DNA from: CAVEFW01 sp964579575
Lineage (GTDB): Bacteria > Actinomycetota > Coriobacteriia > Coriobacteriales > Eggerthellaceae
Assembly (NCBI GenBank): GCA_964579575.1
Contig: CAZOGL010000002.1
Location: 1 to 64,000, forward strand
Direction: 5' to 3'
Length of the DNA: 64,000 nucleotides
The number at the start of each line of letters is the position of its first letter. Within the stretch, counting starts at the first letter, position 1. The notes under the pieces were generated by a model that did no database searches, had not been told where the DNA came from, and was given only the letters and a program-made list of their open reading frames with translations. This document shows, one piece after another, positions 9,366 to 17,702 of the stretch. A program made the translations under genes and the position numbers.

Positions 9366-10712
9366 ATGCTTTTGTGTGCTGATTACATCCTGCCTATGTC
9401 TTCGGAGCAGCTTACTTGCGGTGCGATTCTCGTGCAAGATGGCGAGATTCGTGATATCGGCGACGCCAACATGCTTCGCCTCCGCTACCCGGAAGAAGAG
9501 GTGAAGGATCTCGGCGACGTGGCCCTTATGCCCGGCCTGGTCGACCTTCATACCCATCTCGAGAACGCTGCCCTTCGTGGCGTCGTCAACGATGTTCCCT
9601 ATGCTCAATGGGCAACTACCAAATATGCCGGCGTAGACAAGCTTGACGCCGATGATTGGGCCGCCTCTGCGTTTGTCGGCGGCTTGCAGGCGCTTTCCAA
9701 CGGCGTTACGACCGTGGCCGACGTCTCCATCGACGGTTCGGCTCTGACGACGGTCTTGAAGCTTGGTATGCGTAGCGTCATCTATCGCGAGGTCGGCGCT
9801 ATGGATAAGACCCGCATCGAGTACGCGATGAACGCGGTGGATCGCGAAATCAGCGAGTGGCGCGACGAGGCTGCCGGCACGTTGACCTCCATCGGCATCG
9901 CTCCGGCGCATATCTTTGATTGCCACCCTGAGGTTATGCGGCAAGTCTCTGCCTACGCCGCGAAGGAAAACCTTCCGGTTGCTATGCATCTCGCAGGTAG
10001 CCGTGAGGAGGTCGCATTCGTCAAGCATGGCTCGTCCCTGTTCAGCGTGAGCCGCGCGAAGCGTGGATACGTGGAGATTCCGCCATGGTTGCCCACGGGC
10101 GTCTCTCCGATTAAATATGCTCTCAATTGGGATGCGTTTGAGTCTCCCAATGTCATGGTCGTCCACGGCGTTCATGTCGATGACGAGGATATCAAAATCC
10201 TTCGCAAGCACGACGTCTCCATCGCTGCGTGTCCTCGCAGCAATGCCCAACTTGGCATGGGCGTTGTTCCCATCGAGGAATATCTCAAGGCCAACATCCG
10301 TATCGGCTTTGGTACTGACTCCCCGGCTGTGACTGATTCTTCCGATCTTTTGACCGAGGCGCGTCTTGGCATGCTCATGACACGCGCAACAACCAAGTTC
10401 TTCCTCTCCAGCGAGAAGGTGTTGGAGATGGCCACCCTTGGTGCGGCAAAGGCTTTACGCATGGACGATGTCATCGGCTCTCTCGAGGTCGGCAAGCGCG
10501 CCGACATCATCGCTGTCGATCTGTCCCGCACCGGTCAGTCCCCGACGGCGTTCCCGGCGTCAGCCGTCGCTCAATCCTGCAGTGGTTCTGATGTCGTGTT
10601 GACTATGGTCGACGGAAAGATATTGTATGAGAACGGCGCGTTCGCATCGGGCGTTGCCGAAGAAGAGAGCGTAGAGACAATCAATAAGATTCGTGAGAAG
10701 TTGAGGGCTTAA
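9366..10712 (+). CDS. Amidohydrolase, aminodeoxyfutalosine/SAH/MTA deaminase type
   Basis: A 448-residue metal-dependent amidohydrolase of the TrzN/SAH-deaminase subgroup. The Zn ligands are visible as HTHLE in the early barrel, MHLAGSREE in the middle, HGVHVDD, and GTDSPAVTDSSDLLTEA at the end, and the C-terminal metal-hydrolase dome is VGKRADIIAVDL. Family members deaminate S-adenosylhomocysteine, methylthioadenosine or aminodeoxyfutalosine. Its position next to menG points to aminodeoxyfutalosine deamination in the futalosine menaquinone route, but AhcY in the same window leaves SAH or MTA salvage possible. Start ATG 9366 has GAGGTGA upstream. Confidence 0.82.
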   Translation: MLLCADYILPMSSEQLTCGAILVQDGEIRDIGDANMLRLRYPEEEVKDLGDVALMPGLVDLHTHLENAALRGVVNDVPYAQWATTKYAGVDKLDADDWAASAFVGGLQALSNGVTTVADVSIDGSALTTVLKLGMRSVIYREVGAMDKTRIEYAMNAVDREISEWRDEAAGTLTSIGIAPAHIFDCHPEVMRQVSAYAAKENLPVAMHLAGSREEVAFVKHGSSLFSVSRAKRGYVEIPPWLPTGVSPIKYALNWDAFESPNVMVVHGVHVDDEDIKILRKHDVSIAACPRSNAQLGMGVVPIEEYLKANIRIGFGTDSPAVTDSSDLLTEARLGMLMTRATTKFFLSSEKVLEMATLGAAKALRMDDVIGSLEVGKRADIIAVDLSRTGQSPTAFPASAVAQSCSGSDVVLTMVDGKILYENGAFASGVAEEESVETINKIREKLRA

Positions 10713-10717
10713 TTCCT

Positions 10718-10933
10718 ATGGGAAGTGGAAACGGTACAACTCAGAAAAAATTGTCAGCGGCACAACGTGCGGAGCGTATCAAGGCGGCTCAGGAGCGCGA
10801 GGAGCGCGCTGCCGCTAAACGCGAAGCTGCGTCGCGCACCAAGAAGATCTTCACAATCGTTGTTTGCGTCATTTTGGTTTTGGCTCTTAGTATTCCTACC
10901 ATGGCTCTTACGGTGTTGAACGTAGGGGCATAG
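10718..10933 (+). CDS. Small single-pass membrane protein of unknown function
   Basis: A 71-residue protein. Residues 1-43 are strongly charged (Lys, Arg, Glu) and likely helical or coiled-coil; residues about 44-66 (IFTIVVCVILVLALSIP) form one membrane span, and the tail is short and outside. It starts five bases after the amidohydrolase stop and one base separates its stop from the GTG of tatA, so it is probably translated with the Tat genes. I recognise no family. A role beside TatA/TatC is suggested only by position. Confidence 0.65.
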   Translation: MGSGNGTTQKKLSAAQRAERIKAAQEREERAAAKREAASRTKKIFTIVVCVILVLALSIPTMALTVLNVGA

Positions 10934-10934
10934 T

Positions 10935-11456
10935 GTGTTTGGAATTGGTGGTACCGAACTAGTAATCATCTTACTGTTCGCTTTTATCGTTGTCGGACCG
11001 GATAAGCTCCCCGAGATCGCAAAGACCTTGGGCAAGGCTATTTCAAAATTCCGCGAGACACAAGACGAGATGAACGAGGTCATCAAAAAAGAGACTGACG
11101 CCATCAAAAAAGAGGCTGCGGACATCCAACGCAAGCAAGAGGTCGAGGAGCGCAAGGCGCGTGTTGCCGCTGAGAAACAGGCGGCTGAGCCCGAAGCCTC
11201 GGAGTCGACAGGCAACGATTCGAAACCGACAACCCGCGTCGTACGCAAGGAGGAAGTCGCTACAACGACTCCCGAGGAGCAAAAGAAGCCCCTTTCCTTT
11301 AGCGAGAGGAAGGCTGCCTACGAGCGCCAACGTGCTGAGCGTGCGAAGGCTGAGGCTGCGTCCCCCGAGAAGGCCTCCGAGGAGACTTCTGGGGGAGCTT
11401 CCGAGAAGACCGAGGCTGCGTCCCCTGAGAAGGCCTCCGAGAAGGAAGGTGAGTAG
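10935..11456 (+). CDS. tatA: Twin-arginine translocase subunit TatA/TatB
   Basis: A 173-residue single-pass TatA/B protein. The N-terminal membrane helix MFGIGGTELVIILLFAFIVV is followed by the hinge GPDKLPEIAKTLGKAI and an amphipathic helix. The long acidic, Ala/Glu/Lys-rich tail resembles TatB in length. Translation starts at GTG 10935, one base after the preceding gene. TatC follows two bases after the stop, and no second TatA/B gene is nearby, so this subunit may serve both roles or partner with one encoded elsewhere. The tail contains two copies of a 30-bp unit (11352-11381 and 11412-11441) with a 60-bp period. Confidence 0.9.
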   Translation: MFGIGGTELVIILLFAFIVVGPDKLPEIAKTLGKAISKFRETQDEMNEVIKKETDAIKKEAADIQRKQEVEERKARVAAEKQAAEPEASESTGNDSKPTTRVVRKEEVATTTPEEQKKPLSFSERKAAYERQRAERAKAEAASPEKASEETSGGASEKTEAASPEKASEKEGE

Positions 11457-11458
11457 CC

Positions 11459-12298
11459 ATGCCTATCGGACCTGCGCGAATGCCCCTTCTTGAGCATCTC
11501 GGTGAACTGCGTATGCGCCTCACGCGTATTGTGGTCGTCCTGCTTGTTGCCACGTGCGTGTTCTATTTTGCAACCCCGACGGTCATGCAAATCATGACCT
11601 GGCCTATCCAAGACGTCTTGGAGGCATATGGCATCGAAGCCCTTGCAGTCCTCGATCCCTTTGAGGGTTTCGGGGTTCGTTTCCTCGTGTCAATCTGGAC
11701 AGGCGTGGTTGCGACCATGCCGGTTATCATCTGGCAGCTGCTCGCGTTTTTCCTGCCCGCTTTGAAGCCCAAGGAGCGCAAGTGGTTCATCCCGACGTTT
11801 ATCGCCGCGGTGTGCCTGTTCATGGCCGGTACCATCTTTTGCTACACGTTGATTCTCAATCCTGCGTTTCAATGGTTGATGGACCAAGCGGGCGAGTTTG
11901 CCACCGTTATGGCTCGCGCCGAAACCTATATCGATATCATCATCAAGTTCGAGCTTGGCTTTGGCTTGGCGTTCGAACTCCCCTTGATCGTGTTCTACCT
12001 CGTCATCTTCAACATCGTGCCCTATAAGAAGTTGCGCGGTGCTTGGCGCGGCGTGTATGTGGGCCTGCTGGTCCTCTCCGCCATGGTCACGCCTGACGCA
12101 AGCCCGGTCACGATGGGTTTGATGTTTGCGGCAATGGTTGTCCTCTACGAATTCAGCCTCCTGCTTGCCCGCATTATCTTGCGCAAGCGTATCAAGAAGC
12201 AGGAAGAGGAAGACGATGAGGATAGCGCTGAGCTTCTCAAGCAATCTATGGAGGCTGAGCCCAAAGGGGGCCTCTTCGCCAAGAAAAAGAGTGAGTAG
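11459..12298 (+). CDS. tatC: Sec-independent protein translocase TatC
   Basis: A 279-residue, six-TM TatC that recognises twin-arginine signal peptides and recruits TatA. The N-terminal ARMPLLEHLGELRMRL motif contains the conserved HLxELR, and the glutamate of FELGFGLAFELP lies in the middle of the protein. The charged C-terminal tail after residue 240 is longer than in E. coli. It is translated directly after tatA. Organisms of this class export many molybdoenzymes by Tat, which fits the molybdate and molybdopterin genes elsewhere in the window. A hairpin terminator follows at 12325-12349. Confidence 0.95.
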   Translation: MPIGPARMPLLEHLGELRMRLTRIVVVLLVATCVFYFATPTVMQIMTWPIQDVLEAYGIEALAVLDPFEGFGVRFLVSIWTGVVATMPVIIWQLLAFFLPALKPKERKWFIPTFIAAVCLFMAGTIFCYTLILNPAFQWLMDQAGEFATVMARAETYIDIIIKFELGFGLAFELPLIVFYLVIFNIVPYKKLRGAWRGVYVGLLVLSAMVTPDASPVTMGLMFAAMVVLYEFSLLLARIILRKRIKKQEEEDDEDSAELLKQSMEAEPKGGLFAKKKSE

Positions 12299-12324
12299 GC
12301 TTTTTGAGGTTACAAGTTAACGGC

Positions 12325-12349
12325 CGCCCGCTCGTCGGGCGACTTTTTT
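12325..12349 (+). terminator. Rho-independent terminator between tatC and hypA
   Basis: Stem CGCCCG/CGGGCG with a 5-nt loop, then AC and six T. It ends only 17 bases before the hypA start codon, so hypA needs either read-through or a start site inside the stem region. Confidence 0.8.
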
Positions 12350-12365
12350 GGAAGGGACAAGCTGC

Positions 12366-12752
12366 GTGCACGAACTCGGAATCATGACAGGTGTGGCAGA
12401 GGCGGTAGAGCGCGCTGCCCTCGATGCGGGCGCCACGGCCGTTCTCGGCATCACGTTGGAGGTCGGGGAAATGACCGAGGCGATTCCGGACGCTCTGTTT
12501 TTCGCATTTGAGGTTTTGCAGGAGAGCAATCCGTTTCTCGCGGAGGCTGAGCTTCGCGTCAACATGGTCAAACCCCACAGCAAATGTCTTGAGTGTGGCG
12601 CCGAGTACGACCACGATCGCTTCCATATGCTTTGCCCTGCGTGCGGTGGCGCGTTCACGCAATTGATGCGTGGGCGCGAGTTGCGTATCGAGTCGATGGA
12701 GGTCGATATTCCGGACGAGGGCGACGAGTTAGACGACGAGACAGATAAGTAG
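12366..12752 (+). CDS. hypA: Hydrogenase/urease nickel-insertion protein HypA
   Basis: A 128-residue HypA that delivers nickel with HypB to NiFe-hydrogenase or urease. GTG 12366 is chosen because it gives the invariant MHEL N-terminus, whose His2 binds nickel, with GGAAGGGA (12350-12357) correctly spaced; a TTG at 12348 would displace it. The zinc site is C74-x2-C77 and C90-x2-C93. The tail is acidic. hypB follows 53 bases downstream. No hydrogenase structural genes or hypC-F are in the window. Confidence 0.94.
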   Translation: MHELGIMTGVAEAVERAALDAGATAVLGITLEVGEMTEAIPDALFFAFEVLQESNPFLAEAELRVNMVKPHSKCLECGAEYDHDRFHMLCPACGGAFTQLMRGRELRIESMEVDIPDEGDELDDETDK

Positions 12753-12805
12753 AATCAAAGATACCAAGCCCGCTTGGCGGGAGCAAAAGAAGGCGAGGCA
12801 ATCCC

Positions 12806-13456
12806 ATGAAGATCGATCTTCACCAACCCATCCTTGACAAGAACGACAAGCTTGCTGCGGAGTTGCGCCAGCGCTTTGCCGACAACCATGTGTACGTCGT
12901 CGATTTGCTTGCAAGCCCGGGAAGCGGCAAGACGTCCACGATCTTGGCGACGATAGACGCTCTTCGTGACGAGTTCAACATCGCTGTCATCGAGGGAGAT
13001 ATCGCAAGCAATGTGGATGCTGCAAAGATTTCTGCCCAAGGTATCCCCGCGGTCCAAATCAATACTGGTGGTGCATGCCACCTAGAAAGCGCCATGCTCA
13101 AGCGCGCCATCGATGTGCTTGACCTTGAGCGTCTCGACCTTATCATCATCGAGAACGTCGGCAACCTTGTCTGTCCTACCGACTTCGATCTCGGTGAGAA
13201 CGCCAAGGTCATGATTTTGTCTGTTCCCGAAGGTGACGACAAGCCCCTCAAGTACCCCGGTGTGTTCCAGGCAAGCCAAGCCGTCATCTTGAACAAGGTT
13301 GACACGATGCCTGTGTTCGACTTTGACGAGGGAGCCTTCCGCGAGGCGGTCACCAATCTCAATCCGACCGCTCCTATCTTCCCCATCGCCGCCACGAAGG
13401 GCCAAGGGGTCGACGAGTGGGCCGAGTGGCTCGCCGAGCGCGTTCGCAATGCGTAA
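12806..13456 (+). CDS. hypB: Hydrogenase nickel-incorporation GTPase HypB
   Basis: A 216-residue SIMIBI-class GTPase that drives nickel insertion with HypA. The P-loop is ASPGSGKTS, followed by EGDIASNVDA, GGACHLE, the ENVGNLVCP segment that binds the dimer-interface metal, and NKVD for guanine specificity. It lacks the N-terminal CxxCGC motif and His-rich stretch seen in longer HypB proteins, so nickel storage is unlikely. ATG 12806 has AAGGCGAGG upstream. Confidence 0.95.
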   Translation: MKIDLHQPILDKNDKLAAELRQRFADNHVYVVDLLASPGSGKTSTILATIDALRDEFNIAVIEGDIASNVDAAKISAQGIPAVQINTGGACHLESAMLKRAIDVLDLERLDLIIIENVGNLVCPTDFDLGENAKVMILSVPEGDDKPLKYPGVFQASQAVILNKVDTMPVFDFDEGAFREAVTNLNPTAPIFPIAATKGQGVDEWAEWLAERVRNA

Positions 13457-13544
13457 ACGCTGCGTAACGGTTCATTTATAGACATGTAACAATTTGTTGG
13501 GATACTGGTAGCGCAAGATTCGCACGAAGCGAGAAGGGTCCTTT

Positions 13545-14360
13545 ATGGATATTGCCGAGAAGTATCAAGTTTGTGTCAACGGGTTGCGAAACTACGCCGA
13601 GAGCGCTTTGTTTACCGATGCGGTCATAGGACTTTCCGGAGGCATCGATTCCAGTGTGGTTGCCGCCATGAGCGTCGAGGTGTTCGGGTCCAAGCATGTC
13701 CACGGCGTGTTGTTGCCGGGTCCCTACTCGAGTGATCACTCCATCGCCGATGCCTTAGACCTTGCGAACAACCTGCATATAGAGACGATGACAATCAATA
13801 TTTGCGAGCCATTCGAAGCCTTTGAGCGAGTCCTTTCCAAGTCATGTGGCGGGAAGTTGCACGGTCTTGCCTCTGAGAACACCCAAGCCCGTTGCCGCAT
13901 GGTCGCCCTTATGGCGCTCTCCAACACCTATGGGTGGATGCTGGTGAACACGGGCAACAAGTCTGAGGCCTATATGGGCTATTCGACCCTGTATGGCGAC
14001 ACCGCCGGCGCCTATGCGCCTATGGGGTGCCTCTATAAGACCGACGTCTTCGCTGTGGCGAAATACCTGAACCAACGGGCCGAACAGGCAGGGGAAATTG
14101 CACCCATACCCGACCATGTCCTGACCAAGCCGCCCAGCGCAGAGCTGGCGCCCGGTCAAGAAGACGAGAAGAGCATGGGCGTCGCCTATCCGATGTTGGA
14201 CCAGATCCTTATGTCCCATTTTGAGGAAGGTAAGTCTGCTGAGGAGATCGCTGGCATGGGCTTTGACAAAAACACGGTTACCCGCGTTTTGCAGACCGCT
14301 GAGTTTTACGAGTTCAAGCGGGCCATGGAGCCACCGTACCCCCAGGAGAGAATCTACTGA
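13545..14360 (+). CDS. nadE: NH3-dependent NAD+ synthetase
   Basis: A 271-residue NadE converting deamido-NAD to NAD with ATP and ammonia. The ATP-pyrophosphatase P-loop is GLSGGIDSSVV, followed by NTGNKSEAYMGYSTLYGD and KPPSAELAPGQEDE. There is no N-terminal nitrilase domain, so it depends on free ammonia; an AmtB/PII pair is encoded elsewhere in the window. The gene appears to be transcribed alone, with a hairpin terminator at 14377-14410. Confidence 0.95.
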   Translation: MDIAEKYQVCVNGLRNYAESALFTDAVIGLSGGIDSSVVAAMSVEVFGSKHVHGVLLPGPYSSDHSIADALDLANNLHIETMTINICEPFEAFERVLSKSCGGKLHGLASENTQARCRMVALMALSNTYGWMLVNTGNKSEAYMGYSTLYGDTAGAYAPMGCLYKTDVFAVAKYLNQRAEQAGEIAPIPDHVLTKPPSAELAPGQEDEKSMGVAYPMLDQILMSHFEEGKSAEEIAGMGFDKNTVTRVLQTAEFYEFKRAMEPPYPQERIY

Positions 14361-14376
14361 TCTCTTGAACGTATGG

Positions 14377-14410
14377 AAGGTCGCCACGTTGTTGGCGGCC
14401 TTCTTTTTTT
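14377..14410 (+). terminator. Rho-independent terminator after nadE
   Basis: A nine-base stem AAGGTCGCC/GGCGGCCTT with one G-U pair, an 8-nt loop and a seven-T tract. Confidence 0.85.
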
Positions 14411-14478
14411 GGGAATGGGTAAATGTGGCGAAAACGTGCAAATCTAAGTGCGTGGGTCGTAGATTTTCTATTGAAGCC

Positions 14479-14506
14479 TTGCATTCATAGGTGTGGGTGT
14501 TATAGT
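14479..14506 (+). promoter_or_regulatory. Sigma-70-type promoter of groES-groEL
   Basis: TTGCAT (14479-14484), 16-bp spacer, TATAGT (14501-14506). The predicted start near 14513 places the CIRCE operator from about +7. Confidence 0.7.
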
Positions 14507-14518
14507 TACCACCAGTGT

Positions 14519-14545
14519 TTAGCACTCGACACCGAAGAGTGCTAA
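14519..14545 (+). promoter_or_regulatory. CIRCE operator (HrcA binding site)
   Basis: TTAGCACTC-N9-GAGTGCTAA, a perfect match to the CIRCE consensus. HrcA bound here would block groESL transcription until heat shock. hrcA itself is not in the window. Confidence 0.97.
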
Positions 14546-14643
14546 ACAACCAAGGACAAGAGCGAATGAGCTTCTGTCCTGTTATCAAGGTACCAAAAGG
14601 CTACATACCTTATTGCACATCGAAAAGAAAGGAAGGTCGAAAG

Positions 14644-14931
14644 ATGAACCTGAAACCGTTGGGTGATCGCGTCATCATCAAGGCTGACGAAGTTGAGACC
14701 AAGACCGCAACTGGCCTGTATATCGCCAAGGAGACCAAGGAGAGGCCTCAAACTGGTGAGATCGTTGCAGTGGGCGAGGGCAAGCTTGACAAGGACGGAA
14801 ACCTCGTCCCCGTTCCCGTCAAGGTTGGCGACCGCGTCGTTTACGGCAAGTTCGGCGGGACCGAGATCGAACTTGACGGCGCTGAGTATCTGATCATGCG
14901 CAGCGACGACCTGTATGGCGTGTTTGAGTAA
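14644..14931 (+). CDS. groES: Co-chaperonin GroES
   Basis: A 95-residue co-chaperonin capping GroEL. It starts MNLKPLGDRVIIK, has the mobile loop EVETKTATGLYIAKETKERP around residues 16-35, and ends YLIMRSDDLYGVFE. ATG 14644 is chosen over an upstream in-frame start because of AAAGGAAGG just before it and the family's usual length. The leader of about 130 bases includes CIRCE and a small hairpin near 14588. groEL follows after 77 bases. Confidence 0.97.
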   Translation: MNLKPLGDRVIIKADEVETKTATGLYIAKETKERPQTGEIVAVGEGKLDKDGNLVPVPVKVGDRVVYGKFGGTEIELDGAEYLIMRSDDLYGVFE

Positions 14932-15008
14932 TCGGTTCATTTTTGCTTGCGGGCCCTTGCTAACTCGGGGGGTCGCAAGAGTATCACTGCTAAGAAAGGA
15001 GCCATATT

Positions 15009-16643
15009 ATGGCTAAAGAAATTAAGTTCGAGTCTGATGCGCGCGCCGGTTTGGCTGCTGGCGTCAAGAAACTCTCCGATGCTGTCAAGGTGACGCTTGG
15101 ACCTAAGGGCCGCTATGTTGCCCTCGAGAAGTCCTACGGCGCTCCCCTTATCACCAACGACGGTGTGACGGTTGCTCGCGAGGTCGAGCTCAAGGACCCC
15201 ATCGAGAACATGGGTGCACAACTTGTTAAGGAAGTCGCCGTCAAGACCAACGATGTCGCTGGTGACGGCACCACCACCGCAACCCTTCTTGCTGATGTCA
15301 TCGTCTCCGAGGGTTTGCGCAACGTGACCGCCGGTGCCGACGCTCTTGGCATCCGTCGCGGCATCCAAAAGGCAACCGATGCAGTCGTCGAGGCCATCAA
15401 GAATAATGCCACCGAGGTTTCCACCACCAAGCAGATTGCAAACGTCGGCACCATCTCCGCTGGCGATGCCCAGATTGGCGAGAAGATTGCCCAGGCAATG
15501 GACGCTGTGGGCAAGGACGGCGCAATCTCTGTCGAGGAGTCCCAGACCTTTGGCATGGACATCGAGATCGTCGAAGGCATGCAGTACGATCGCGGCTATA
15601 TCAGCCCCTACATGGCAACCGATATGGAACGCATGGAGGCCGAACTCAAGAACCCCTACATCATGCTGACCGACCAAAAGGTCTCCAACATCCAAGACTT
15701 CGTCCCGCTGTTGGAGGAGATCATGCGTTCCGGCCGCCCGCTGCTGCTCGTTGCTGAGGACGTCGAGGGTGAGGCACTCGCTACCATCCTCCTGAACAAG
15801 ATCCGTGGCACCTTCAACTGCGTTGCCATCAAGGCTCCCGGCTTCGGCGATCGCCGCAAGCGCATCCTCGAGGACATCGCTATCGTTACCGGTGGCCAGG
15901 TCATTGCCAAGGATTTCGGCATGAGCCTCGCTGACGCCACCATCGACATGATGGGCACCGCAAAGAGTGTCAAGGTCACCAAGGATGCCACCCTCATCGT
16001 TGACGGTGCTGGCGAGAAGGCCTTGATTGATTCGCGTGTCGAGCAGATTAAGGCTGAGTTGGAGCGCACCGACTCCGACTTCGATCGCGAGAAGCTCCAG
16101 GAGCGCATGGCCAAGCTGTCCGGCGGTGTCGCCGTGCTCAAGGTTGGCGCTGCTACCGAGTCCGAGCTCAAGGAGACCAAGAGCCGTATCGAGGACGCGT
16201 TGCAGGCAACCCGCGCAGCGGTTGAAGAGGGTATCGTCGCAGGTGGCGGCGTTGCTCTGATCAACGCTATCCCGTGCCTTGACACCATCGAGTGTGCCGA
16301 CAAGGATGAGGAGGTCGGCGTCAACATCATCCGCAAGGCCCTCGAGGCTCCTATGCGCGCTATTGCTGAGAACGCCGGCTACGAAGGTTCCGTCGTTGTT
16401 TCCCGCGTCAAGGGTATGAAGCCTGGTCGCGGCATCAACTTCGCAAACGGCGAGGAAGGCGACATGATTAAGATGGGCGTCAACGATCCTGTCAAGGTTA
16501 CCCGCACCGCTCTCCAGTCTGCTGCATCTGTCGCAGCACTCATCCTTATCACTGAGGCTACCATCAATGAGATTCCGGCTGACGCCGAGGCTAAGTCCAA
16601 CGCTGCCGCTGCAGCCGCTGCCGCACAGGGCGGTATGTACTAA
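15009..16643 (+). CDS. groEL: Chaperonin GroEL
   Basis: A 544-residue Hsp60 of full length with the nucleotide-binding TLGPKGRYV, the DGTTTATLLAD motif with its catalytic Asp, and the apical and intermediate domains intact. The C-terminal tail is an alanine run ending in a single QGGMY rather than multiple GGM repeats, which may affect the cavity floor. RBS AAAGGAG (14995-15001) precedes ATG 15009. It is the only chaperonin in the window, co-transcribed with groES under CIRCE. Confidence 0.98.
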   Translation: MAKEIKFESDARAGLAAGVKKLSDAVKVTLGPKGRYVALEKSYGAPLITNDGVTVAREVELKDPIENMGAQLVKEVAVKTNDVAGDGTTTATLLADVIVSEGLRNVTAGADALGIRRGIQKATDAVVEAIKNNATEVSTTKQIANVGTISAGDAQIGEKIAQAMDAVGKDGAISVEESQTFGMDIEIVEGMQYDRGYISPYMATDMERMEAELKNPYIMLTDQKVSNIQDFVPLLEEIMRSGRPLLLVAEDVEGEALATILLNKIRGTFNCVAIKAPGFGDRRKRILEDIAIVTGGQVIAKDFGMSLADATIDMMGTAKSVKVTKDATLIVDGAGEKALIDSRVEQIKAELERTDSDFDREKLQERMAKLSGGVAVLKVGAATESELKETKSRIEDALQATRAAVEEGIVAGGGVALINAIPCLDTIECADKDEEVGVNIIRKALEAPMRAIAENAGYEGSVVVSRVKGMKPGRGINFANGEEGDMIKMGVNDPVKVTRTALQSAASVAALILITEATINEIPADAEAKSNAAAAAAAAQGGMY

Positions 16644-16672
16644 GCCCTCCAGGTTGGGAGACCAGCCGCCGA

Positions 16673-16702
16673 GAAAAGGCCCTTCGGGGCCTTTTCTTTT
16701 TC
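16673..16702 (+). terminator. Rho-independent terminator after groEL
   Basis: A perfect 10-bp stem GAAAAGGCCC/GGGCCTTTTC closed by TTCG, followed by a T-rich tract. Confidence 0.93.
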
Positions 16703-16746
16703 CTTGCTTGGCATGGTATCGTGGTTGTGGTTGAAAGGAAACGAAG

Positions 16747-17631
16747 ATGCCCCTAGTTGAATTGAAGACGTTGAGCGACCCTCGCCTTGATGTCTATGCC
16801 CGCTTGACCGAGGCGCAACTGCGCAACAAACTCGAGCCGGAGAAGGGCGTCTTCATCGCGGAGTCCTTCAAGGTGATCGATCGGGCTCTATCTGCGGGAT
16901 ACCTTCCTCTGTCGTTGCTTATGGAGCCCCATTGGCTGGAGGCTGCCTCGGATGTCATAGATCGAGTCGAGCTGCGCAACCCCGATGCCTCTGTTTTTGT
17001 CCTGCCGAAGGACGAAGTAAAAAAGCTGACTGGTTTCGAGTTGACTCGGGGCATTCTTTGCGCCATGCGTCGCCCGCCTTTGCCCAGTGTGCAAGACTTG
17101 TTGTCTGGTCGTGCGGCTCAATCGGAGGAGTTCATCACGGCATGCGGATTATCTCGTCCCGCCCGCCGCATTGCGGTGCTCGAGGGCATCGTTGACCACA
17201 CCAACGTCGGGGCGATTTTTCGAAGTGCTGCCGCTCTTGGTATGGATGCGGTGCTCGTGACCCCCACGTGTTGCGATCCTTTGTATCGGCGCAGCGTGCG
17301 TGTGTCCATGGGCACGGTATTCCAAGTTCCTTGGACGCGCATCGGCCAAACTCCTGCCGATTGGCCGAAGGTCGGTATCTCCCTATTGGAAGATTTAGGA
17401 TTCAAAACCGCAGCCATGGCGTTGTCTGACGACTCGGTGAGCTTGCGCGACCCCGACCTGAACAGGGAGGAAAAGATCGCGGTGATCCTCGGTACCGAGG
17501 GGGACGGTCTTGCGTCGAGCACCATCGCCTCCTGTGACTATACGGTGCGTATTCCTATGGCTCACGGCGTTGACTCCCTCAATGTTGCCGCTGCGAGCGC
17601 GGTGGCGTTTTACCAATTGTGCGGACAATAG
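16747..17631 (+). CDS. TrmH/SpoU-family RNA 2'-O-methyltransferase
   Basis: A 294-residue SPOUT enzyme that methylates ribose 2'-OH in rRNA or tRNA. An N-terminal substrate-binding domain (residues 1-110) precedes the knotted catalytic domain with motif 1 HTNVGAIFRSAAALGMDAV, motif 2 AVILGTEGDGL and motif 3 IPMAHGVDSLNVAAASAV. The target nucleotide cannot be assigned. The 3' end, including the stop codon, is copied twice more downstream (see the repeat at 17621-17678). Confidence 0.92.
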   Translation: MPLVELKTLSDPRLDVYARLTEAQLRNKLEPEKGVFIAESFKVIDRALSAGYLPLSLLMEPHWLEAASDVIDRVELRNPDASVFVLPKDEVKKLTGFELTRGILCAMRRPPLPSVQDLLSGRAAQSEEFITACGLSRPARRIAVLEGIVDHTNVGAIFRSAAALGMDAVLVTPTCCDPLYRRSVRVSMGTVFQVPWTRIGQTPADWPKVGISLLEDLGFKTAAMALSDDSVSLRDPDLNREEKIAVILGTEGDGLASSTIASCDYTVRIPMAHGVDSLNVAAASAVAFYQLCGQ

Positions 17632-17678
17632 CTGGTGGAACCTGCGGACAATAGCTGGAACCTGCGGACAATAGCGAG
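17621..17678 (+). repeat. Three tandem copies of a gene-end sequence
   Basis: GCGGACAATAGC occurs at 17621, 17644 and 17664. The first copy is the last codons and TAG stop of the methyltransferase gene; the others lie in the spacer with periods of 23 and 20 bp and share flanking CTGG and AACCT. Confidence 0.9.
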
Positions 17679-17702
17679 GGAATCCTGTTAGACTACTCAC
17701 CC

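Noticed and set aside
12366..13456. A local hydrogenase or urease operon
   Set aside because: Only hypA and hypB are present; no structural or other maturation genes occur in the window.
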